DNA of 64,000 bases, taken from NCBI GenBank assembly GCA_028583415.1, contig CM053271.1:85495789-85559788 (forward strand), written 5' to 3'. The position numbers were made by a program, and so were the translations under genes. The stretch's first letter is position 1. Each line of letters opens with the position of its first letter. This document shows positions 11,110-19,714 of the stretch, piece by piece. The stretch is from Protea cynaroides. Its lineage: Eukaryota; Streptophyta; Magnoliopsida; Proteales; Proteaceae. Below the pieces are notes generated by a model, which saw nothing but the letters and a program-made list of their open reading frames with translations, was not told the origin of the DNA and did not search any database.

Positions 11110-11520
11110 GGGTGGGGCATCAGGGGAAGGTCGTGGTACGGTGGTCTCCGATGTTGATGCTGGCCTGGCCATGGTTATGTGGCACTATGGTCTCCGAGGT
11201 CGACGCTGGCTTGTCCACGATGCTTTAGCTCTATCTCTATGCCGTAGGGAGTTATGTTGGGATAGAGTCTACCTGCGTATTGTTTCTATCCTAGTGGGTT
11301 AGTTGCGGATAGGGCATCAGGGGAGGTGTGGGAATGCCTTAGCTCTATCTCTATGCCGTAGACGGCTGTGCTGGGATAGAGCATACATTGATGACATATA
11401 GGATTGGTTAGTTGCGAGCCCAGTTTGTGAGCCCTGGCCAGTAGGGGCTTAGGTACTGGTATGGGTAGAGCATCAGGGGATGTACGGGGGTATCTTAGCT
11501 CTATCTTTATTCCATGATGG
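11110..11520 (+). repeat. Internal LTR modules GGCATCAGGGG / TAGCTCTATCTCTAT
   Basis: Three imperfect modules of about 150-180 bases, each starting near GGGCATCAGGGGA and ending near TAGCTCTATCTCTAT. The same modules appear in every full-length chromovirus LTR of the window (for example 26208-26590, 40490-40865 and, inverted, 56870-57250). They lie between the second and third exon-like segments. Confidence 0.75.
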
Positions 11521-11734
11521 GTGCATGTGGGCCAATGGGGGTGTGATCAATGAGGTGCCACACACTCGTGTATATAGGTGCGGGGGCCACCAAACCTTTT
11601 TATCGCACATTGCAAACTTAAAACCAGACCACAGCATAAAATTGATTGTTACTCATGCATAATATTGTGAAATTGTCTGATTGTCTTACTGAGCTAAGTT
11701 GTGAGCTCACCCTTTGTATATACATTGTTTTTAG

Positions 11735-11868
11735 ATGTTGATGCAGGTTACACTGTGGACGACTATAAGAATGCTCCGGTGTATGGTGGTGTTGCGGCGT
11801 TGGATGTACAGGCAGGAGAGGACGAGCATGACGCTTCTTGCGAGTGCCCTCTCTGCGTTTACCTTTGA
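11735..11868 (+). CDS. Conserved LTR peptide block, element B 5' LTR
   Basis: Open block of 44 codons (the first G supplied by the previous exon if spliced) ending at TGA 11866-11868. It carries the phrases TVDDY, NAPVYGGVAALDV and the Cys tail SCECPLCVYL. It is preceded by TTGTTTTTAG, a good acceptor. The block has exactly the same length in seven other LTR copies, which end with TGA, TAG or TAA. Much of the difference from A-type copies falls at third codon positions or is conservative (D/E). No start codon was identified; the product is unknown. Confidence 0.55.
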
Positions 11869-12153
11869 TTTGACTTTTATTTATTTTCATTAATTTTGGT
11901 TGGATTAAAGTGATGTAATGGTATTATATTTATGATTTGGATTTGAATAATTGGATACTTATTTAATTTATCAATAGATACTCAGTTCATTATATTTTAA
12001 AAACTTCCGCTGTACTATTTATATTTTGATTGTGGTTATGTGTAATGGTTTGTATGAGTGGACACGGCCTATTTGAGATCCTGGTGTGAACCGTTGGTTT
12101 AATGATGGTTCACTCACACCATTCTGGTTGGATCGGAATTGGGGTGTGACAAC

Positions 12154-12165
12154 TTGGTATCAGAG
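12154..12165 (+). other. Primer binding site of element B
   Basis: TGGTATCAGAGC, complementary to the 3' end of initiator tRNA-Met, two bases after the LTR end. Confidence 0.92.
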
Positions 12166-12484
12166 CTCTCGGGCTCTGTCCAACAAACCATATTGCACTT
12201 AACTAAGTCGATGAACTGAGTTAGGAAATATTAAAATTTTTTAATACAAACACACCTTAAGCATTGTTTGATACCTGAGATGGATTAAGAAGGAGCATAA
12301 TATGCTATATTAAATATGAAACTTAACATGTGCAAATATACTAGTTAGGTGAAACATGGAAACTTTCATTAAATAAAAGAAAAGAGTATCAAATGAAATA
12401 GTGCGACAGGGTACGGTCCACAAGCCGAAAAGTTACCCTGATACATATATATACCAGAAAGAAAAGAGAGAAAATAAAAGGAAA
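12166..12484. other. Leader between primer site and antisense gene of B
   Basis: Non-coding. It contains a short TATATATA run near 12444, where A and C carry longer TA microsatellites. It would also be the 3' flank of the antisense gene; no clear polyadenylation signal can be assigned. Confidence 0.6.
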
Positions 12485-13717
12485 TCATGGGGTAGGGGGC
12501 TTGGGAGGAATAGGGTCTGCTATATCAAAATCTCGCTTGTAAGTGACCCTGAGCCAGTGCACCTGATCCTGTGTGACTCTGAGACTGCGAGCCAACTGCG
12601 CCAAGTCACGGCTCATCTCACGCTGAGTGTCCCTGATCTCCATAATCATATCCATCATGGTGTCGGGTGAAGGCTGAGATGGTCCAGCTGTAGAGGTAGA
12701 CGGTGGTGCTGCAGGTGTAGGCTGTGGGACAGGCATTGGTGCTTCCCCAGCCATATCGTCATCATCACCCCCAGCCTCTGCCGCATAGGCTGCATTGGCT
12801 GCTGCTGCTGTGGCTGCTACCCTCCCGAGTGGACGAGGGCGAGCCTCCAACTCGTCATCCATAACGGGCAGATCGACCATCTGCATCCTCTGAATAGCCT
12901 CCCAGTCAATGTCGGAGGTCATAGTATCCTCAACCGTCACCTCGCCTCTCATGCTTACACTCAGGCGACGTAGCAGGAAGGTGATGAGACGACCGTATGG
13001 AAGGTTACTGGCCTGATCGGCCAAGGTCGCCTGATGCATGGTCCTGATGATGAGGTAAGGGAGAGAGACCCGCTCCCCGGTGTAGACGCAGTAAGTGATG
13101 TACTGAGTGAGCTGAGATAACTCACTGTAGTGGCCGCTCTGGGGCACGATGTCATGCTGGATGATGCGGCTGTAGACATGAGCTAGGGGCTTCAGACTAG
13201 CCACCTTCATAGGAGCCCCAGGATTGAGTATCTACTCAGCGATCTCTCGGCGTAAGTCCTCGCTAAGATAGCCCTTCACCTTTGGGGGGTAGTATACTAG
13301 GTCTCCATCGTTGGGTACCCCCAACAGATCAGCTAACTGGTGGGTGTTGAAGGAGATAGGTACACCCTTGACGTAGCTGGTGATGCGTAAGTCCCTACCC
13401 TGGTTGGGATCGTTAACATCCCCATGCAGCTCCAGGTTAGCATAGAAATGCTTAACCAGGTTGGGACGGGTGGTATCAGTGTAAGATATTACCGGTACCC
13501 ACCCAAGCGCATCGAAAGCGGCTCGCACATCGAACCTCTCCAGCTGATCCAAGTTAACTCGACGCCCCGACTCGATGTTTTTGCTATCGAACCATGGGAA
13601 ACGAACTTGTGCCTCCAAGGATTGAAACCAGCGCTCGTCGAGTTGTGGGGCGGGTGGCTGAGAAGCGCGAACTCTTGAGCCATGAGGACGTTTTCCCAGA
13701 GCACGTCGTGGAGCCAT
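12485..13717 (-). pseudogene. Antisense gene of element B, about 410 codons, one stop
   Basis: Best copy of the antisense gene. The start chosen is ATG 13717 (MAPRRALGK) because a splice acceptor lies just before it; the open frame upstream to 13825 is intronic. One in-frame TAG (13234-13232) separates 161 N-terminal codons from 248 more in the same frame; relatives suggest Gln there. The N-terminal domain contains RFPWFDSKN, ALGWVPVI, LVKHFYANLELHGD, RITSYVKGVPISFN and LADLLGVPNDGD. It resembles the Transposase_32-type putative plant transposon protein (recognised from memory, not searched). Then come an Ala/Gly/Asp-rich and Pro-rich linker and a C-terminal helical segment. It shares roughly half its residues with the A and C copies. 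It is transcribed opposite to gag-pol and its role is unknown. Confidence 0.8.
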
Positions 13718-13721
13718 TAAA

Positions 13722-13841
13722 CTGCAAAACAAAAGAAAATAAGAAGAAAATGTTAGATTTTGTCGAAATTTCGACAACATAACGACTGTAATTCGAGAAA
13801 AAGCCTTGAACTCACCCAAAATCATGGGGAGGAGGACTTAC
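13722..13841 (-). other. 5'UTR intron of the element B antisense gene
   Basis: On the minus strand it begins GTAAGTCC (13841) and ends CTTTTGTTTTGCAG (13722), 120 bases, with the ATG five bases downstream at 13717. The match in position, size and splice sites with element A (8626-8510) indicates a real transcription unit on this strand. Confidence 0.75.
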
Positions 13842-14309
13842 GTAACCCCCACACTCTTCAACAAATTAACCACAGGAAATTACAATAAGAAATTTCAGAA
13901 ATTTAAGAAAAATCAAGAAATATCGAAATTTTTGAAAACCTAGGTCAAAAATTGTAAAAATTCGATTTTTCCAAAAATCGTTCGGTGAAACCTCAAATTA
14001 GTTGAAGGCTTTTTCTCTTAGGGGTCCCTAAACCCTTTCTAAGCCGAAGAAAAAGAGTTCCTACGGTTGGAATCTCTCAATCAAAGAAAAACCTAAAATT
14101 TTAACTAAAGACGATATGAAAATTTTGTAAAAACTTAATAGAGAGGGAAGAGACCTACCTGGAGACGATGTTCTAATTCTTGAACGGAAGAAAATAACTT
14201 CTAAGATCACTGGTCGGACTGTAGAAACTCGGGAGCCAGAGAGAAATCGCCACCGGAGAGAAAGAAGAAAGAAAAAGTAAGAAAAATCTCACTTTTTCGC
14301 GATTTTAAA

Positions 14310-14580
14310 GCAATTATGGGCATACCGGTCGACGGTTTTGCCTATACCGGTCGACCGGTATCCCTACAGACATGCGACCGCTATGTCTCGATCAGAATTA
14401 AAATTCTGACCGGTCGACTATACCGGTTGCAGCACTGTCTACAGAGTGTCGACCGGTATCTCCCCAGGCATGCGACCGCTATGTCTCGGTCAGAAATTTT
14501 AATTCAGACCGATCGACTATACCGGTCGCAGCATATTCTACAGGGGTGCGACCGGTATGTTGCGACCGATCAGCACCAGA
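14310..14580. repeat. Array of ACCGGTCGACCGGT-type words upstream of the antisense gene of B
   Basis: About ten occurrences of ACCGGTCGAC, GACCGGTATG, GCGACCGCTATGTCTCG and related words in 270 bases. They are arranged as two or three imperfect units of about 120 bases. The last unit resembles the second word cluster of the LTR of B (10628-10710, GCAACCGGTATGTTGCGACC). It lies between the antisense gene promoter region and the sense gag start. Confidence 0.75.
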
Positions 14581-14734
14581 CTAGCCAGAAAAATCTCGGA
14601 AAATTTTAAAATTTTGTAAATTTAAATACTCCTTTTTGCGACTGTTTCGCCTTATATTGTTCAAGACTAACTCCACTATTGCTTCATTCTCATGTGTTAT
14701 GTCTTCTTCTCAGATTCAAACAGAATAGTCTGAG

Positions 14735-16017
14735 ATGGTGGGCGGAAACGGTCGTAGGGGTCGGAAGCGTCACCAAGCTAGGATGCGCCTCGAGGAAGAA
14801 GAACAGGTTGAACCAGGCCATGTTAGAGAGCCAAGCCCGGAAGTTGAGGAAGAACAGGTTCCAGAAGTACCGACAAATTTGCCTGGCCCACCTCACAAGA
14901 ATTCTGAGACCATTGTTATAAACCTGGTCTATCAGATGCAAGCTTAGCAGAAAAAATTCCTGAGCGAGATACTGAAGATGTTCAGGCCACCGGGTTCTGT
15001 TCCCACTGGAGGTACGCCCGAGTCTGGAGGGAATAATACTACACAGCCGACGCATGGTAGTCCAGGGCTGATGGGCCAACCCCAGAATGTACCACCACTG
15101 CACCAGTTTTCGTCATCTTCTGCTTATCAGGGAGCATATCCGTATCCACCACCATGGTACGGAATGAATACTCAGGGACAGCACGATCTGAGCAGGGCGG
15201 TGGATAGATTCCTAAAGTTGAAGCCTTTTTTTATTCACAGGTAAGACAGAAAAACCATTGTGGCCAGCACAGTGGATTGCAGAAATGGAGAAGAATTTTC
15301 GACTGATGACTTGTTCAGAGGATGAAAAGGTCATGTTTGCCACTCATATGCTGAAGGAAGATGCGAATGCTTGGTGGAATTCTACATGGGCATATCTGGA
15401 GACGAAGCATGCATAGGTAGATTGGGAAGTGTTCAAGGTTGCCTTCTTCGATAAGTATTTTTCGAAGAGCTTCAGAGATCAGATGGAGAAGGAGTTCCTT
15501 AATCTACAGCAGTCTCAGTCGACTGTGGATGCCTATCAGCAGAGGTACGAAGAGTTATTTTTCTTCGCACCGGTAAGTATGCAAGAAGAAGAGACCAAGA
15601 CGCATAGGTTCACCATGGGACTACGTGGAAGCATCAGAGAGCACATCTTGGGTCTGGACAAGAAAATCTATAATGAGGCTGTGCAGGTTGCGAGGGTGAT
15701 ACAGTCCAGTCAGCGGGACAGCTTCTTCGCGCAGAACAGGGGAGTGAAGAGACCCGCTATTGAGAGTTCTGGTGGCGGTAACAATAGACCCTTTCGCCCA
15801 TACAGGGCTCAGACCGCTACAGTACCTGCTAGAAACAATACGGCACCACCTGTGCCACAGAACGCCGGATTCAACCCGAATATCAAATGTTTCAACTGTC
15901 AACAAGTGGGTCATATTGCAAGGACCTGCACTTTACCTAGGAAGCAACCTCCCCAGCAAGGAAAAGTTTATGCGGTCACCACTGAAGAGGCAGCTGCATC
16001 ACCTAATGTGGTCATTG
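14735..16017 (+). pseudogene. gag: gag of element B
   Basis: The start at 14735 (MVGGNGRRGRKRHQ) is basic and matches the position of the C element start (MAGHRLMRGRQ). An acidic N-terminus is followed by a Pro/Gly/Gln linker, the capsid region (GKTEKPLWPAQWIAEMEKNF, DANAWWNS, FRDQMEKEFLNLQQ, VDAYQQRYEELF) and the zinc knuckle CFNCQQVGHIARTC (CX2CX4HX4C, intact). Breaks: TAG at 14945, a frameshift near 15230 and TAG at 15414 (after TKHA). The frame runs into an intron-like segment at 16018. Gag would form the virus-like particle and bind the RNA. Confidence 0.9.
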
Positions 16018-16102
16018 GTACGACTCTATCCCTTACTATTTGGCTTACTATTTTCATTGTGTGTATGCGCATGTAGAACTAAGGGATAATAAAAAATTCC
16101 AG
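16018..16102 (+). other. Intron-like segment between gag and protease, element B
   Basis: 85 bases, GTACGACT to AAAAAATTCCAG. The gag frame reads on for about 20 codons and stops at TAG (16075-16077) inside it. If it is spliced, ATT G joins GA ATT GTA in frame (phase 1), fusing Gag to Pol. Retention would give Gag alone. The internal GCATGTAGAACTAAG matches the same place in A. Confidence 0.65.
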
Positions 16103-19100
16103 GAATTGTAAATGTAGCTGGTATACCTGCCAAAGTACTATTTGACTCTGGGGCCACGCACTCCTTTGATTCTATTTCTTTTGGGAAGCGAATGGAGTTA
16201 CCAATTAAGCACTTGAACCCAAGCTTGATAGTTCGCTCCCCACTAGGAGTCGAAGTGGCTTTGACTGAATATTACGGACCATGTACTGTATGTATTGAGG
16301 GCCGAGACTTAGAAGCAAGTCTGGTGCTACTCGAGATGGCAGACTTTGATGTCATCTTGGGAATGGATTGGCTAGGCCACCATTCAGCTATCCTATTATG
16401 TGGTGAAAGGAAGCTTGTGCTTATAGACAAAAAGGGAGAGTATAGCTTCACTGGGATCAAGCTATCTAGGAAGCGGAAGCTGATTCTCTCCGCCCTAAAA
16501 GCTAAGAGATGCTTAGAGAAGGGGGGAGTGGGGTATCTAGTATCTGTAGTCGACATCACTGCTGAGGTGCCAAAGATGGAAGATATAGATGTGGTTCGAG
16601 AGTTCCCAGATGTATTTTCAGAGGAGCTTCCAGGTCTACCATCGGACAGGGCTACAGAGTTTGTAATAAACCTTATGCCAGGTTCGGCGCCGGTGTCTAA
16701 AGCCCCTTACAGGATGGCCCCTACCGAGTTAAAGGAGTTGAAGATCCAATTACAAGAATTGCTAGATAAGGGTTTTATACGACCTAGCATATCGCCTTGG
16801 GGAGCACCTGTATTATTCGTCAAGAAGAAAGACAGAAGTGTAAGACTATGCATTGACTACCGTGAACTGAACAAGTTAACGATCAAGAATCGGTATCCCT
16901 TGCTTAGAATCAATGATCTGTTGAATCAATTGCAGGGTGCAAAGGTTTTCTCGAAGATTGATCTCCGATCGGGGTATCACCAACTGAAGATCAAGGCTGG
17001 AGATATTCCGAAGACTGCTTTCAGGACGAGGTATGGGCATTATGAGTTTCTAGTTATGTCTTTCGGGTTGACCAATGCTCCAGTTTCGTTCATGGAACTG
17101 ATGAACCGAGTGTTTCATGATATGTTGGACACTTCGGTCATCGTATTCATCGATGACATATTGATCTACTCTAAGGACATGGAGACTCATACAACACATT
17201 TGAGGGCAGCCCTACTACGGCTGAGACAAGAAAAGCTTTATGCTAAGTTCAAGAAGTGCGAGTTTTGGATGAAGGAAGTGGCTTTCTTGGGCCATGTAGT
17301 ATCTGAAGACGGTATCAAGGTTGATCCAAGTAAGATAGCTGCTATAGTAGGATGGGAAGCACCAAAATCTGTTGCGGAGATTCGTAGTTTCCTTGGGTTG
17401 GCTGGTTATTATAGAAGATTCATGGAAGATTACTTCAGGATCGCTGTTCCACTCACCAGATTGACCAAGAAGGGAGAGAAATTCATATGGACAGATGAAT
17501 GCGAGAAGTGTTTTCAGACTCTGAAGTCAAGACTAGTCTCTGCACCTATCTTGACCATCCCAGAACCAAGCGTACCGTTCACCTTATATACGGATGCTTC
17601 AGGGTTGGGTATTGGGTGCGTATTGATGCAAGGAGAACAGGTGATTGCTTACGCATCAAGACAGTTAAAAGAGCATGAAAAGAACTATCCTACGCATGAT
17701 TTGGAGCTAGCAGCAGTTATACATGCAATCAAGACTTGGAGACACTACTTGTACGGTGAGAAGTTTCAGATTAAGTCAGATCACAAGAGCTCAACTTATC
17801 TTTTCACTCAGAAGGATCTGAATATGAGACAGAGGAGATGGCTGGAATTGTTGAAAGGTAATGATTGTGACATCCAGTATCATCCGGGTAAAGCAAATGT
17901 GGTGGCTGACTCCTTAAGCAGAAAGTGGGCATCGAAACCTGAGGCCGGGCCAAGTACAAATGCTGCATTGTGTGCTGCAGCCTCAATCAAGTTCAATTGA
18001 AGGCGATGAAGAGTATATAATAGAGACTGCAGAAGATCCAGTTGAGCAAGGTTTAATTCATAAGTTCACCATGATGTTTGCAGCTTTGAAGATCTCACCG
18101 GATCTAGTTGATGAAGTTAAAATAGCAATCCTACATGATCCACATCTCAAGACAGTACAAGAAGACTTAGAGAAGGGTACGAGCAATCCTGACTTTACCT
18201 TGGATTCAGACAAGGTACTCAAGTATCGTGGACGGTTATGTATACCTAAGAGTGAAGACTGCAATATCAGAGATCGAGTTATGACTGAAGCTCATTACAC
18301 TCCATATTCGGTACATCCAGGAAGTACCAAAATGTACCATGATTTAAGAAGACTATATTGGTGGAGGGGTATGAAAGCAGATATAGCTCGGTTCATGTTC
18401 CAATGTTTGAATTGTCAACAAGTTAAAGCAGAAAGGCAGAGACCTATAGGTTTGCTACAGCCATTACCGGAACCTGCATGGAACTGGGATTGTATTACCA
18501 TGAATTTCGTCACTTGCTTACCTTTGACACCAAGGTCAGTGGATGCAGTTTGGGTTATAGTTGACCGACTCACCAAGACAGCTCGATTTATTGCGGTCAG
18601 ACCTCAGTATACCATGGAGAAGCTGGCCAAGTTGTATGTTGATAATATAGTCAGACTCCATGGCGTTCTAGAGAGTATAGTATCTGACAGAGATCTCCGT
18701 TTTACATCAAAGTTCTGGGAAGGATTACAGAAAGCTATGAGAACCAAGTTGAAGTTCAGTACAGCTTTTCACCCTCAGACGGACGGACAGTCAGAACGAA
18801 CTATTCAAATTTTAGAAGATATGCTCCAAGCTTGTGCATTGGATTTCAAGGGAGCTTGGGATGAGAAGCTATCACTTATCGAGTTTGCTTATAACAACAG
18901 TTATCAGGCTACAATTCAGATGGCCCCATATGAAGCACTCTATGAGAAGAAGTGTCGTACACCTCTGTTATGGAACGAGGTAGGAGAAAGAAGAATTGTA
19001 GGACCAGAGTTTGTTGAAGAAACTTGCCGAGTGATTGATCAGATCAAGGAGAGAGTAAAGACAGCTCAAGTTCGACAGAAGCACTATGCGGATAATCGAC

Positions 19101-19579
19101 GTCGAGATCTGGAGTTTGCAGTGGGTGACAAAGTATTCTTGAAGATATCGCCGGTGTGAGGTTTGAAAAGGTTTGGTAAGAAGGGGAAGCTATGCCCCAG
19201 GTATGTGGGACCATATGAAATATTGACCCGACGTGGTAATGTAGCATATCAATTGGCTCTACCACCATCTATGTCAAGCATTCATAACGTGTTCCATGTA
19301 TCATTACTGAAGAAGTATGTCAGAGATCCATCGCACATCTTGATCGCTGATCCCCTAGACTTGACTGAAGACTTAACATTCGAAGTGGTGCCTGTGATGC
19401 TCTCAAGTCGAAATGTACAACAACTTCGAACCAAGGATATTCATTATGTAAAGGTGCATTGGAGAAGCCAAAATATCGAAGAAGTTACTTGGGAAGAGGA
19501 GGGCGCGATGAGGAAGGAGTACCCTAACCTTTTCGATGATCAAGGTATGTTCAAATTTCGGGGCCGAAATTTCTTTTAA
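16103..19579 (+). pseudogene. pol: pol of element B: protease, RT, RNase H, integrase, chromodomain
   Basis: In order: protease (DSGATHSF; VILGMDWL), reverse transcriptase (YRMAPTELKELK, FSKIDLRSGYHQ, active site VFIDDILIYSK near 17140), RNase H (PFTLYTDASGLG, SDHKS, VVADSLSR), and integrase zinc finger (HPGSTKMYH...CLNCQQ). The integrase core has Asp in SDRDLRF and Glu in QSERTIQ, but the first catalytic Asp is Asn (ATG AAT TTC, 18503-18505). A C-terminal CR-type chromodomain (VKVHWRSQNIEEVTWEEE) assigns the element to Tekay/Del-like chromoviruses. A frameshift near 17990 and TGA at 19157 break the frame. This is otherwise the most complete pol in the window. Confidence 0.93.
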
Positions 19580-19714
19580 GGGTGGGGGAGTTGTGAGACC
19601 TACGTTCAAATTTCGGGGCCAAAATTTCTTTTAAGGGTGGGGGAGTTGTGAGACCTACATGCAAATTTCAGGGATGAAATTTCTTTTAAGGGTAGGGGAG
19701 TTGTAAGACCCGCA
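19550..19714 (+). repeat. Three 55-bp tandem repeats with polypurine tract and LTR start
   Basis: Units 19550-19604, 19605-19659 and 19660-19714. Each contains the end of the chromodomain reading frame (CAAATTTCGGGGCC-like), the polypurine tract AAGGGTGGGGGAG, and TGTGAGACC or TGTAAGACC, the first bases of the LTR. The first two units have G where the true LTR has A. Plus-strand DNA synthesis in chromoviruses starts at this tract, so three potential primers are present. Confidence 0.9.

Larger units (their letters stand above)
9903..12151 (+). mobile_element. Element B 5' LTR
   Basis: It runs from TGTAAGACCCGCAC to GGTGTGACA (2249 bp). It resembles the 3' LTR at 19702-21925 closely, with differences that are mostly transitions. 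A TATA box lies at 10199. Downstream come a donor (AACG/GTAAGT, 10350), a 60-nt exon-like segment (10795-10854) with TTGTAG acceptor and CAG/GTAAGG donor, three or four GGCATCAGGGG...TAGCTCTATCTCTAT modules (about 11110-11520), and a 44-codon open block (11735-11868). The LTR contains clusters of ACCGGTCGACCGGT-like palindromes. It is inserted in the pol of element A. Confidence 0.93.

Noticed and set aside
11033..11302. 89-codon open frame present in both LTRs of element B (also 20832-21101)
   Set aside because: Its presence in both copies follows from LTR identity; the frame is not kept in A, C or S2 LTRs, unlike the 44-codon block.
13718..13825. Upstream extension of the antisense gene of B to an ATG at 13825
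   Set aside because: It lies in the 5'UTR intron; the conserved start across A, B and C is just after the acceptor.
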